This document shows positions 53,445-61,600 of a DNA stretch of 64,000 nucleotides, one piece after another (the stretch's first letter is position 1; every line of letters starts with the position of its first letter). The DNA is from Paenibacillus sp. V4I3 (GTDB lineage: Bacteria; Bacillota; Bacilli; Paenibacillales; NBRC-103111): positions 5,802,501-5,866,500 of the forward strand of contig NZ_JAUSZA010000001.1 in assembly GCF_030817215.1 (NCBI RefSeq), in the 5' to 3' direction. Made by a program: the position numbers and the translations under genes. Below the pieces are notes generated by a model. It saw nothing but the letters and a program-made list of their open reading frames with translations, did not search any database and was not told where the DNA came from.

Positions 53445-53990
53445 GTGAGACTATTGTGCGTAGTTATAGTTATACTGACCCTCGCGGTTGGCTGTAGTCA
53501 AGCGCCGAAAAGTGGTGCCCCCTCTCAAAATCCGAATCAAAATCAAGTAAAAGTTCAACAAATCGCCCCACAAAAGCTCGAGATAAAAGATTCTAAAGCA
53601 GTTGTAGAACGTTTGGAAAACTTAGCCACCAGTATCCCTCAGGTTGAAAGCGCGCACTGCGTCGTCTTCGGTGATACCGCCGTTGTCGGCATCAACATTA
53701 AGAAAGATTTGGATCGAGCCAAAGTCGGCACCGTCAAGTACTCGGTAGCTGAAGCGCTCAAGAAAGATCCATACGGAGTTAATGCCATTGTTACCGCAGA
53801 TTTGGACTTAGACCAACGCTTGCGCAACATTCGGGATAACATTCGAGCAGGAAGACCCATTACTGGTTTCGCAGAACAAATGGCAGACATCATGGGCCGT
53901 GTAATGCCTCAGCTGCCGCGCGATATTCGCAATATGCCAAACAATGCAGGACCTAACGGTACGAATCAGTCGGAAATTCCGAACCCTTAA
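53445..53990 (+). CDS. ylaJ: YhcN/YlaJ-family sporulation lipoprotein
   Basis: Spore-associated lipoprotein family, involved in spore outgrowth in Bacillus. The 181-residue protein has a short signal peptide with lipobox AVGC (cysteine 17), a P/Q/N-rich linker, and the YhcN/YlaJ domain (LATSIPQVESAHCVVFGDTAVVGINI, RVMPQLPRDIRNM). The start is GTG at 53445 with AAAGGA upstream; it diverges from phoH2. In B. subtilis ylaJ is in the same local cluster, supporting the name. Confidence 0.88.
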   Translation: MRLLCVVIVILTLAVGCSQAPKSGAPSQNPNQNQVKVQQIAPQKLEIKDSKAVVERLENLATSIPQVESAHCVVFGDTAVVGINIKKDLDRAKVGTVKYSVAEALKKDPYGVNAIVTADLDLDQRLRNIRDNIRAGRPITGFAEQMADIMGRVMPQLPRDIRNMPNNAGPNGTNQSEIPNP

Positions 53991-54004
53991 TCCACCGAAG
54001 ATAA

Positions 54005-54043
54005 CAAAAAGCCTGACTGCATACGCAGATCTAGGCTTTTTTT
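54005..54043 (+). terminator. Terminator of ylaJ, overlapping the small ORF on the minus strand
   Basis: AAAAAGCCT ... AGGCTTTTTTT forms a stem with inner CTGC/GCAG pairing and T-tract. The T-run is on the complementary strand part of codons 43-47 of the small ORF at 54031-54174. Confidence 0.88.
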
Positions 54044-54174
54044 ATCACATCAAAAACTCGGCCGGCTGGATTCACAGTTACTCGGCTTACACAAGTTTTC
54101 TCATATTCAGGCTCGGTCATCATTTGGGCGCGATCAATCCATTGCTTCGGTAAAGCTGTATTGTGTTCAGCCAT
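54031..54174 (-). CDS. Small hypothetical protein of 47 residues
   Basis: Unrecognised. ATG at 54174 has AGGAGG ten bases before it, one of the strongest SDs in the region, and the frame runs to TAG at 54031-54033. The product starts MAEHNTALPKQWIDRAQM and ends in FDVIKKA; it is hydrophilic, with one cysteine and no membrane segment. Upstream at about 54214-54231 an extended -10 (TGCTATACT) is present on the same strand. The final lysines are encoded by the A-run of the ylaJ terminator. The SD and promoter argue that it is real; a conserved homologue would confirm it. Confidence 0.6.
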   Translation of the reverse strand: MAEHNTALPKQWIDRAQMMTEPEYEKTCVSRVTVNPAGRVFDVIKKA

Positions 54175-54354
54175 ATCGTTTGCGCCTCCTACTAGATGGT
54201 TGAAAACGCTCCTTACACTTACAGTATAGCATAGCCGGTGGCAAGCGTTCCACCTTTATGTATCTATTTTCAGATCATGCGAACACTCCTTTTTCAGCCA
54301 GATATACCTTAGTGTACGTCGGTTTAAAAAAGTTATGTCGTCAACCATGAACGT
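54175..54354. other. Intergenic stretch upstream of the small ORF
   Basis: It contains the extended -10 for the small ORF on the minus strand and a GGTGG/CCACC hairpin at about 54236-54253 next to it. No other gene seen. Confidence 0.55.
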
Positions 54355-54636
54355 CTATTGATTATTGTAAATTGGATTCGAATTAATATCATCAAGCAGC
54401 TTTTCCGCCGATTCACGATCAAAACTTTGTTTACTCTTGATACTTTCTTGTTCATAGGCGATGTGAATTTTCATCGGATCCGATTCGTCCACAATTTCCA
54501 TATGAGTGACCCCATGATCTTCACGCAATATAAGAGCAAAAAAATCAAGCGTTTCTTTCGCCGCTTCGTCATCCGGTCTTGCTTGACTTACTATATGCAT
54601 TTGCAGCCAATTAAAAAAGGCGTCTTGCAGTTTCAT
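54355..54636 (-). CDS. Hypothetical protein of 93 residues, coupled to the upstream gene
   Basis: A soluble acidic protein beginning MKLQDAFFNWLQMHIVSQ; no family recognised. The ATG at 54636 is one base after the TAA of the preceding gene, and a GAGAGG SD lies about 12 bases before; the longer reading frame (to 54669) has no SD. The tight spacing suggests coupled translation and a shared function. Confidence 0.7.
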   Translation of the reverse strand: MKLQDAFFNWLQMHIVSQARPDDEAAKETLDFFALILREDHGVTHMEIVDESDPMKIHIAYEQESIKSKQSFDRESAEKLLDDINSNPIYNNQ

Positions 54637-54637
54637 T

Positions 54638-55069
54638 TTAACGCCCGTCCTCTCTAAGTAAAATAACATCGCAGCCTAATTCCAGCCAACGAAGCCATTG
54701 ATTTTTCCAAATGATTTGCTGGACATCTAAAGCGCTGTCATCCAACGATGAGACGAAGTCCCAAGCTTCCTCTCGCTTCAGGAGACGATCTAGGAAGGCT
54801 TCTGCACAATGCGATAAATGATAAGGGTCACCATCAAACACAATGGTCTCAGAATGCGATAAATCAAGTTCTACGAGCTCTGAACCACATATCTCTTCAT
54901 CGTCACTTAACAGCAGACTAGCCTTAAACATAGATAGCAATCTGGGGTGTCTCCCATTCGCCAATTCACGGAAAGCTTCCAGCTTTGTGAGCGGAGAGCA
55001 GTCCAAGCGATCAGCCCCCAACACCAAAGGAGAATAGCCCACAATCGGAGTTAACCAGTATCGAGTCAT
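54638..55069 (-). CDS. Hypothetical protein of 143 residues (possibly YlaL-like)
   Basis: Starts MTRYWLTPIVGYSPLVLGADRL; soluble, acidic centre with LDLSHSETIVFDGDPYH; no motif of known activity. Its place between ylaH and ylaJ/ylaK suggests it corresponds to B. subtilis YlaL, but I cannot confirm that from memory. The frame is open 16 codons upstream through the hairpin repeat; the ATG at 55069 with AAGGAGG is the start. It probably forms an operon with the 93-residue gene. Confidence 0.68.
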   Translation of the reverse strand: MTRYWLTPIVGYSPLVLGADRLDCSPLTKLEAFRELANGRHPRLLSMFKASLLLSDDEEICGSELVELDLSHSETIVFDGDPYHLSHCAEAFLDRLLKREEAWDFVSSLDDSALDVQQIIWKNQWLRWLELGCDVILLREDGR

Positions 55070-55071
55070 TC

Positions 55072-55115
55072 GCTCCTCCTTAGAGTTTTGCTTTAGCAAA
55101 ACTAACATCGTAAGC
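55072..55115 (-). repeat. Hairpin-SD repeat element, copy upstream of the 143-residue gene
   Basis: Arms AGTTTTGC/GCAAAACT with a four-base loop and tail ACATCGTAAGC, almost identical to the lspA copy, again two bases from the AGGAGG SD. The ylaH stop codon is about 10 bp beyond its outer end. Confidence 0.82.
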
Positions 55116-55125
55116 ATAATCCTTA

Positions 55126-55419
55126 TTAAGTTGGTTTATTGCCGCTTCTTTTCTCGATGAAATAACGAATACGAACCAGAAACATTAACGATATGGCAAC
55201 AGCCAGGCAGAGTACGATAGGTAGTCCTACAATTTGAAAAACAAGCAGCATAACCGATCCAATGGCCAGCAGCACATAGATGATAGCTGTCTTGAGAACC
55301 GGCAATTTACGCGTTTTGAAAACTTTGTTATACACATAAGACATAAATATAAATATTAACAGATAAGTGATGTACAGGTGATTTCCAAACCACTCGTTCA
55401 AGGCAGTCAAAACATACAC
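55126..55419 (-). CDS. ylaH: YlaH-like membrane protein
   Basis: Small protein with three hydrophobic helices (about 12-30, 44-60, 64-85) and the basic loop KTRKLPVLKTAIIY typical of the YlaH family; function unknown. The reading frame begins at a GTG overlapping the GGAG SD; a TTG at 55410 lies eight bases after the SD and is an equally plausible start, leaving 94 residues. It follows typA in the B. subtilis ylaG-ylaH order but is separated from it here by about 115 bp and a terminator. Confidence 0.78.
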   Translation of the reverse strand: MYVLTALNEWFGNHLYITYLLIFIFMSYVYNKVFKTRKLPVLKTAIIYVLLAIGSVMLLVFQIVGLPIVLCLAVAISLMFLVRIRYFIEKRSGNKPT

Positions 55420-55470
55420 TCCATTTCATTCAAAAAGTAAAGTCAATTATCATTATCCCTCAAAATTACA

Positions 55471-55514
55471 AATAAATAAAGGGAAATGCGGCATTGCAGC
55501 CCACATTTCCCATA
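55471..55514 (-). terminator. Terminator after typA
   Basis: On the minus strand GGGAAATG and CATTTCCC pair around an inner GC-rich hairpin, followed by TTTATTTATTTG. Confidence 0.83.
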
Positions 55515-55532
55515 TTTAGAACACTTTGTGAA

Positions 55533-57374
55533 TTACACGTTAGCTTCAGCTGTTTTGCGGTGTTTCTCAGCACGCTCGCGCTCGCTTTTGTTCAAAATCT
55601 TTTTGCGAATACGAACGGATTTCGGTGTGATTTCACAATATTCATCATCGTTCAAATACTCAAGCGCTTGCTCCAAAGAGTACATACGAGGAGTTTTCAT
55701 TTTTACAGTTTCTTCTTTGTTTGCGGAACGGATGTTGTTTACCGCTTTTTCCTTACAAATGTTAACGATGATATCATTGTCGCGCGTATGCTCACCAACG
55801 ACCATGCCTTCGTAAACTTCCGTTTGTGGATGAACGAACAAGATACCGCGATCTTCAACGGAAAGGATTCCGTATAAGGTAGATACGCCAGATTCGCTGG
55901 AAACAAGTACGCCTTCATGACGTCCGCCAACACCAGCTCCTTGGTATGGACCATAGCTGTCAAAAGCATGGTTCATAATACCGTAACCGCGAGTTAACGT
56001 TAAGAAGTTCGTTCTGTAACCGATCAAACCACGTGCAGGGATTAAGAACTCAAGACGAACGTTGCCGCTGCCGTTGTTGATCATGTTGACCATCTCGGCT
56101 TTACGGGAACCTAAGCTCTCCATAACGGAACCCATGCTATCTTCTGGAACGTCGATGATTAAACGCTCAATCGGCTCCATTTTTTGACCGTCGATTTGAC
56201 GAATGATAACCTCTGGTTTGGAAACTTGCAATTCAAAGCCTTCACGGCGCATGTTTTCAATCAAAATACCTAAGTGAAGCTCACCGCGGCCAGATACAAC
56301 GAAAGCATCCGGGCTATCCGTATCTTCAACGCGCAAGCTTACGTCTGTTTCAAGTTCTTTGTAAAGACGCTCGCGAATTTTACGGGAAGTTACCCATTTC
56401 CCTTCGCGCCCTGCGAATGGTGAGTTATTTACGATAAAAGTCATTTGCAGCGTTGGCTCATCAATTTTCAAGACTGGCAATGCTTCCGGATTCGCAGGAT
56501 CTGCTACCGTTTCACCAATATTGATATCTTTGATCCCTGCAATGGCAATAATGTCCCCTGCAGCCGCTTCTTCGATCTCAATACGCTTCAAGCCTGTGAA
56601 ACCAAAAAGTTTCTCGATTCTAGCTTGCTTCTGACCGCCTTCACGCGTCATAACAGCAACGGTCTGGCCTTGACGAATTTTACCACGGTTCACACGGCCT
56701 ACGCCGATACGACCCAGGTACTCATTGTAATCCATCAATGTAACAAGGAACTGAAGCGGTTGATCAACATCTTCTGTTGGAGCTGGAATGTGACTAACAA
56801 TCGTCTCATAAATAGCTTCCATGTTGTCATCTTGTTTCTCAGGATCAAGACTTGATGTACCTTGTAATGCAGAAGCATATACAACGTGGAAATCAAGCTG
56901 CTCATCTGTAGCACCTAGTTCAATGAAAAGATCAAGAACTTCGTCCACAACTTCTTGAGGACGCGCGTTCGGACGGTCAATTTTGTTAACAACAACAACC
57001 GGAGAAAGGTTGCTTTCTAATGCTTTACGCAGAACGAATTTCGTTTGCGGCATGGTGCCTTCAAAAGCATCAACAACCAGCAAAACGCCGTCTACCATTT
57101 TCATGATACGCTCTACTTCACCACCGAAATCGGCATGTCCAGGTGTATCCACAATGTTAATCAGGTAGTCTTTATAATTAATTGCTGTATTTTTTGCAAG
57201 AATGGTAATACCACGTTCTCTCTCGAGATCGTTGGAGTCCATCGCTCTCTCTTGAATAGCCTCGTTCTCTCGGAATGTTCCGGATTGTTGAAGTAATTTA
57301 TCTACGAGTGTCGTTTTACCGTGGTCAACGTGTGCGATAATTGCAATATTGCGAATTTTGTCTCTTGCGTGCAT
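55533..57374 (-). CDS. typA: Ribosome-associated GTPase TypA/BipA
   Basis: Translation-factor GTPase affecting 50S assembly and stress adaptation. G1 AHVDHGKTT near 18, G2 ERERGITI, G3 DTPGHADFGGEV near 75, G4 NKIDRPNARP near 130, then beta-barrel, two EF-G-like domains and the BipA-specific C-terminal domain (GILSVEDRGILFVHPQTEVYEG). A TTG three codons upstream overlaps the SD; the ATG at 57374 is 10-11 bases from GAGAGGG and is chosen, giving 613 residues. Confidence 0.95.
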   Translation of the reverse strand: MHARDKIRNIAIIAHVDHGKTTLVDKLLQQSGTFRENEAIQERAMDSNDLERERGITILAKNTAINYKDYLINIVDTPGHADFGGEVERIMKMVDGVLLVVDAFEGTMPQTKFVLRKALESNLSPVVVVNKIDRPNARPQEVVDEVLDLFIELGATDEQLDFHVVYASALQGTSSLDPEKQDDNMEAIYETIVSHIPAPTEDVDQPLQFLVTLMDYNEYLGRIGVGRVNRGKIRQGQTVAVMTREGGQKQARIEKLFGFTGLKRIEIEEAAAGDIIAIAGIKDINIGETVADPANPEALPVLKIDEPTLQMTFIVNNSPFAGREGKWVTSRKIRERLYKELETDVSLRVEDTDSPDAFVVSGRGELHLGILIENMRREGFELQVSKPEVIIRQIDGQKMEPIERLIIDVPEDSMGSVMESLGSRKAEMVNMINNGSGNVRLEFLIPARGLIGYRTNFLTLTRGYGIMNHAFDSYGPYQGAGVGGRHEGVLVSSESGVSTLYGILSVEDRGILFVHPQTEVYEGMVVGEHTRDNDIIVNICKEKAVNNIRSANKEETVKMKTPRMYSLEQALEYLNDDEYCEITPKSVRIRKKILNKSERERAEKHRKTAEANV

Positions 57375-57421
57375 GAATGTCAAACCCTCTCTACCCTATA
57401 ATTTTCGTCTCTGTTCATAAA

Positions 57422-57452
57422 ACAAGCGTCGGACGAAAGCGCCGACGCTTGA
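57422..57452 (-). terminator. Terminator after the membrane protein gene at 57539
   Basis: On the minus strand CAAGCGTCGG and CCGACGCTTG pair around a 9-nt loop, followed by TTTTATG. It lies between that gene and typA. Confidence 0.87.
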
Positions 57453-57538
57453 CATTTACACTTATTATACGCAGTTTCTCGACATTATGCAAGGTAAATG
57501 CGGCTCTACATAAAACTTTTACAAGTAAATGCCTGAAA

Positions 57539-58021
57539 TTACCACACATTTCGCTTACGGAAAATCATGACAAGTCCAGCTACCACAAGGATCAAAGCGA
57601 TTACATAGATCCCTAAATGAATAAGTAGAGTTAACCCGAAAAATACAGCTGAAATAATTCCCAGCACCATAGCACCAATCAAAACACCGCGATCACTTCC
57701 ACGATCGAACAAGTGCATCTCATACAATCCAATAGCTACACCAAGAATGAATCCCGGCCACAAATAGCTCATTGACCCCCAACCAAATATATTGCAGTAA
57801 AAGAACATTAATGCATAAGTCGATAAAATGCCTCCAGGTACAAGAACGCCTGCGGGCAGTGATCGATTAAAAAAGAATACGTGGAACAGCAGCCCAGGAA
57901 TGAGTAGAACTAGCGGCCAGAAGAACGAAAGAAGAACATGGAAAAAACCTAATTTTCCAAGAAGCAATAGGGCGGCCAGGCCGATTAACAGGATACCAAT
58001 GGAGTAGCTATTTCTAGCCAT
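57539..58021 (-). CDS. Small membrane protein with LiaI/LiaF-like helices
   Basis: A 160-residue protein with five hydrophobic segments, starting ARNSYSIGILLIGLAALLLLG, whose first part (G-I-L-L-I-G-L...FWPLVLLIPG) has the pattern of the LiaI-LiaF-like transmembrane region seen in envelope-stress modules. No catalytic motif. AGGAGGGG SD seven bases before the ATG. It is the first gene of the minus-strand block leading to typA, with a terminator between. Assignment is tentative. Confidence 0.65.
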   Translation of the reverse strand: MARNSYSIGILLIGLAALLLLGKLGFFHVLLSFFWPLVLLIPGLLFHVFFFNRSLPAGVLVPGGILSTYALMFFYCNIFGWGSMSYLWPGFILGVAIGLYEMHLFDRGSDRGVLIGAMVLGIISAVFFGLTLLIHLGIYVIALILVVAGLVMIFRKRNVW

Positions 58022-58333
58022 TCAAATCCCCTCCTAATTCACTTGTCACTAAGGGATCGACTTCGACACCCTTCAACAAATAGTTTATCGTACCTGGCGA
58101 GAAATTGCTAGGTGTTTGGCGCTATTCGCGGCCTCGCCGTTTGGCTTCGAGCAAACGGCTCATGCTGTCCGGAGGCGCACTATAAAACGATGCGAATTGC
58201 TTAAACGCTCACCTTTCCAAGAACGAAGGAGCTAGCTTTATCTTGCGTTCAAATTCCTTAGCATGGGCATACTACTATGCGTACAATTTTCCCCTGTCAA
58301 ACAGGTTTGCGTATGGACAACATGGGAGGTAAA
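58022..58333. other. Intergenic stretch between divergent membrane protein and MFS genes
   Basis: Somewhat richer in G+C than other intergenic regions; no gene, repeat of the families described here, or structured RNA is apparent. Upstream in-frame ATG codons of the MFS gene fall here (58277, 58313, 58322). Confidence 0.6.
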
Positions 58334-59539
58334 ATGGAAACGTTATTTGTAGATAAAAAGAAGAGAAAACCGCTTTGGACCAAAGCTTTTCTGATTACAT
58401 CACTATCCAACTTATTGCTTTTCTTTAGTTTTCAAATGCTCATACCAACGATACCTACACATGTGTCGCAATTAGGCGGAAATGATGTTCAAGTCGGTCT
58501 CGTCATTGGCATTTTCACTATTTCTTCCCTGCTTACCCGCCCTTTTGCTGGGCGAGCGCTTGATTTGTTTGGAAGAAAACATGTGCTTCTGGTTGGACTC
58601 GCACTCTGTGCGCTAACCATTGCTGGCTACTCCTATATGGCTGCAGTCACGCTAATTCTTGCTGCGCGCTTTGTTCATGGGATCGGTTGGGGGATGTCCA
58701 CAACTTCCTTAGGCACTGTTATAGCCGATATCATTCCATCTGAGCGGCGTGGAGAAGGTATGGGTTATTACGGGTTGTCCAACACGTTCGCTATGGCACT
58801 TGCACCACTTACAGGCCTGTGGTTGATGCAAACCTATGGCTTCCCCCGCGTACTTTTAATATCAACATTATTAGCATTACTTTCCTTATTTAGTTCTCTT
58901 TTTATCACCTATTCCAAACCGATGCCTATAGAAAAGTCGGCTCAAAGGCCGAAGCTTATGGATCGTTTATGGGAACGGACCGCGATGCTTCCCTCCGGTT
59001 TATTGCTATGCACAGCAATTTGTTATGGCGGAATTGTGACCTTTATTACGCTGTTCGGCCACGAAGCCGGCATTTCGAATGTCGGTTGGTTCTTCCTATG
59101 CAATGCCTCCATGGTGCTAATTGTTAGACCTATAACGGGTATGCTGTTTGATCGAAAAGGACCCGAATGGGTGCTCCTGCCCGGCGCTCTCTTTACCCTA
59201 GCAGGACTCCTGCTGCTTTCTTATGCTCACTCAGAAGCTAGCTTGGCCGGAGCAGCGATATGCTATGGCATAGGTTTCGGATCCTTGCAGCCGGCACTGC
59301 AGGCTTGGACCATTGCACGCGCTGCTCCGAATCGCCGCGGTGCAGCCAACGGAACCTTCTTCTCGGCCAATGATCTCGGCATTGGGTTAGGCGCGATGGT
59401 TTTGGGAGCTCTCGCTAACATAAGCGGGAGTTATGCGTTGATGTACCGTTACTCGACCTTGCTTATTCTGGTTTTCATCCTTATTTATGGATGGTGCTTT
59501 TGGCAAGCTCGGCGAGGCATTCAGATGGCACAGCACTAA
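58334..59539 (+). CDS. MFS transporter, drug-efflux-like
   Basis: Twelve-helix major facilitator, with the family loop motif near residue 75 (AGRALDLFGRKHVLL, a DxxGRK-type loop between helices 2 and 3), the helix 5 segment ALAPLTGLWLM and repeated topology in the second half (GMLFDRKGPEWVLLPG, TIARAAPNRRGAANG). Substrate unknown; multidrug or small-molecule export is typical. The start at 58334 follows GGGAGG at short spacing; ATG codons at 58322, 58313 and 58277 are in frame but lack SDs. Confidence 0.85.
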   Translation: METLFVDKKKRKPLWTKAFLITSLSNLLLFFSFQMLIPTIPTHVSQLGGNDVQVGLVIGIFTISSLLTRPFAGRALDLFGRKHVLLVGLALCALTIAGYSYMAAVTLILAARFVHGIGWGMSTTSLGTVIADIIPSERRGEGMGYYGLSNTFAMALAPLTGLWLMQTYGFPRVLLISTLLALLSLFSSLFITYSKPMPIEKSAQRPKLMDRLWERTAMLPSGLLLCTAICYGGIVTFITLFGHEAGISNVGWFFLCNASMVLIVRPITGMLFDRKGPEWVLLPGALFTLAGLLLLSYAHSEASLAGAAICYGIGFGSLQPALQAWTIARAAPNRRGAANGTFFSANDLGIGLGAMVLGALANISGSYALMYRYSTLLILVFILIYGWCFWQARRGIQMAQH

Positions 59540-59597
59540 CTTGCATACCTTACTTAATCGAACAATTGGTGAAAAGTTTCAATTCTTAATAAAAAAA

Positions 59598-59634
59598 CAA
59601 ACCGCTAGCTGATTGCTTCAGCTTGGCGGTTTTC
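59598..59634. terminator. Bidirectional terminator between MFS gene and terC
   Basis: AAACCGC..AGCTGA and TCAGCT..GCGGTTT form a stem. The minus-strand copy is followed by GTTTTTTT; the plus side ends in TTTT. Confidence 0.85.
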
Positions 59635-59642
59635 CAAATCAT

Positions 59643-60323
59643 CTATTCATTTTTTGCTTTGAATTGCAGCAATCGCACCCATTTGACGGTTAAGCCGATC
59701 GTAATAACAAGAGAAGCCGCTACAATAGGGATCCATACATGCAGCATTTCATAATCATGCAGCAGCCAATCAATCATTTTCTCATCTTTAACAAACATTT
59801 CCCCTGCTGTATATCCGAGAATGCCTGCACCCATAAATACGAGAATTGGAAATTTCTGTAGCAGATCCATCACTAGCGAACTCCCCCAAATAATGATGGG
59901 AATACTGAGCCCTATCCCTAGTATGATTACGGTATTGTTCCCATTCCCTTTAGCTGCAATCGCAAGCACATTATCCAAACTCATAACAAAATCCGCTACT
60001 ACAATCGTCCATATCGCTTTACCAAGCGTAGAGGCTTCTTTCACATTTGCATGACTGTCATCATCTGTAAGCAGCTTTATTGCAATCCAGAACAGCAGAA
60101 GGGATCCCCCAGCTTGAATATAGGGGATATCGAGCAGACTTACAGCAACTAAAGTCAGGATCAACCGCAAGGCAATAGCCCCGAAAGCTCCCCACCATAT
60201 GGCAAGCTTACGCTGTTCAAGCGGCAAATTTTTGCTCGCCAATGCAATGACAACGGCATTATCACCGCTAAGCACAATATTGATCAACATAATTTGTAAA
60301 AACAAAATGAGCGCATCAATCAT
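59643..60323 (-). CDS. TerC-family integral membrane protein (YjbE type)
   Basis: Seven-helix membrane protein of the TerC family; bacillary relatives YceF/YkoY act in manganese export and metallation of secreted enzymes. Paired acidic motifs NIVLSGDNAVVIALA near 15 and VVADFVMSLDNVLAIAA near 110 are the expected metal sites. GGAGG SD ten bases before the ATG. It starts 68 bp after thiI ends; no manganese (yybP-ykoY) riboswitch fits in that space. Confidence 0.88.
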   Translation of the reverse strand: MIDALILFLQIMLINIVLSGDNAVVIALASKNLPLEQRKLAIWWGAFGAIALRLILTLVAVSLLDIPYIQAGGSLLLFWIAIKLLTDDDSHANVKEASTLGKAIWTIVVADFVMSLDNVLAIAAKGNGNNTVIILGIGLSIPIIIWGSSLVMDLLQKFPILVFMGAGILGYTAGEMFVKDEKMIDWLLHDYEMLHVWIPIVAASLVITIGLTVKWVRLLQFKAKNE

Positions 60324-60391
60324 GCTTTATAACCTCCCAAGATGCATGGCAAGCAGGTGACGATGTCTGCGATCTTAGCGGCGAATAGTAG

Positions 60392-61600
60392 TTAGAATAA
60401 GTGGGAGTCCGACACCTTCTTCATTTGTCCATGAACAATTTCAATGGTTTCTGTTTGTAAGACAGCTTTCTCAATTAATTCGGGTAAGAAGTCCATACTG
60501 TTCTCGATTTTCTCAACCATACGCAGGTTAGGATTGGTACTTGGGGATGGAGGAAGAAATAAGGAACAGCAATCCTCATAAGGCAAAATCGAGATAGGGA
60601 AAGTACCAATAGATTCGGCTATTCGAATAATCTCTTGCTTGTCCATCATCATGAGCGGCTGTAAAAGCGGCAGTGTTACAACGCGCCCTATGACGTTTAG
60701 GCTTGGCAGCGTTTGACTAGCCACCTGACCTAAACTTTCACCGGTCACTAACGCACTTAGACCTTCTCGATCTGCCATTTGTTCGGCAATGCGATACATC
60801 GCTCTTCGTATAAGCGTTACTAATAAATTATCTTGATACTCACGGTGGATAGATGTCTGTACATCCGTGAATGGAACCAAATGAAGCTTCAAGGAATCCG
60901 TATAAGCAGACAGCTGGTGTGCCAGTTCAATTACTTTATCCTTCGCACGCTCGCTGGTGTAAGGATAACTATGAAAGTGAATGGCCTCGATGGAAAGTCC
61001 CTTTCGCATCGCTAACCAACCGGCAACCGGACTATCAATTCCCCCAGATAGCATCAACAGCGCTTTTCCACTCGTTCCTGACGGGAATCCTCCTGCCCCC
61101 TCAATAACCTCTACATACATGAGTACTTGCTCTTCGCGTATCTCCACCCGCAGCTCAACCTCAGGATTATGAACATCCACCTGAAGACCCGGTGATGCTT
61201 GGAGCACATAGCCTCCAACCAAATAATTCATTCGCTGTGAATCAAGTGGAAATGATTTGTTCACTCTGCGAACGGTCACTTTAAAGGTTGCTGGTTGTTT
61301 AGGCAATGCCTGCATCATACGCAGCGCCATCTCTTGAATGGCTTCAACCTCCATAGGAGCATGATAGGCAGGACTAAACGACGCAAGTCCAAAAACGCGC
61401 TGCAAAGCTGCTGAAGCTTCTTCATAAGCTGCTCCCCCTAGCTCCACATATACGCGTCCAAACTCGGGAATATACCTTAAATCAGGAAATGAGCCTAAAA
61501 CTTTACGAATTTGAGTCATGACGCTTCTCTCAAAACGCTTACGATTTTTTCCTTTGAGCATCATCTCGCCAAAACGCAAAATTAAACAATCCGGTTTCAT
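60392..61600 (-). CDS. thiI: tRNA sulfurtransferase ThiI
   Basis: Forms 4-thiouridine at tRNA position 8 and contributes sulphur to thiamine thiazole in some species. The 402-residue protein has an N-terminal ferredoxin-like/THUMP region (1-170) and the PP-loop ATPase SGGIDSPVAGW near 185; no rhodanese domain is present, as in Bacilli, so the partner desulfurase gives sulphur directly. The EDCCSLFLPPSPSTNP segment near 345 differs from the more usual CCTIF.PKHP form. It overlaps the upstream gene by four bases. Confidence 0.94.
   Translation of the reverse strand: MKPDCLILRFGEMMLKGKNRKRFERSVMTQIRKVLGSFPDLRYIPEFGRVYVELGGAAYEEASAALQRVFGLASFSPAYHAPMEVEAIQEMALRMMQALPKQPATFKVTVRRVNKSFPLDSQRMNYLVGGYVLQASPGLQVDVHNPEVELRVEIREEQVLMYVEVIEGAGGFPSGTSGKALLMLSGGIDSPVAGWLAMRKGLSIEAIHFHSYPYTSERAKDKVIELAHQLSAYTDSLKLHLVPFTDVQTSIHREYQDNLLVTLIRRAMYRIAEQMADREGLSALVTGESLGQVASQTLPSLNVIGRVVTLPLLQPLMMMDKQEIIRIAESIGTFPISILPYEDCCSLFLPPSPSTNPNLRMVEKIENSMDFLPELIEKAVLQTETIEIVHGQMKKVSDSHLF

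Noticed and set aside
55494..55877. A 127-codon plus-strand open frame opposite typA.
   Set aside because: Shadow of a conserved gene, with no SD or recognisable protein.
60324..60391. Manganese (yybP-ykoY) riboswitch before the terC-type gene.
   Set aside because: Only 68 bp separate it from thiI and no conserved riboswitch core is visible.
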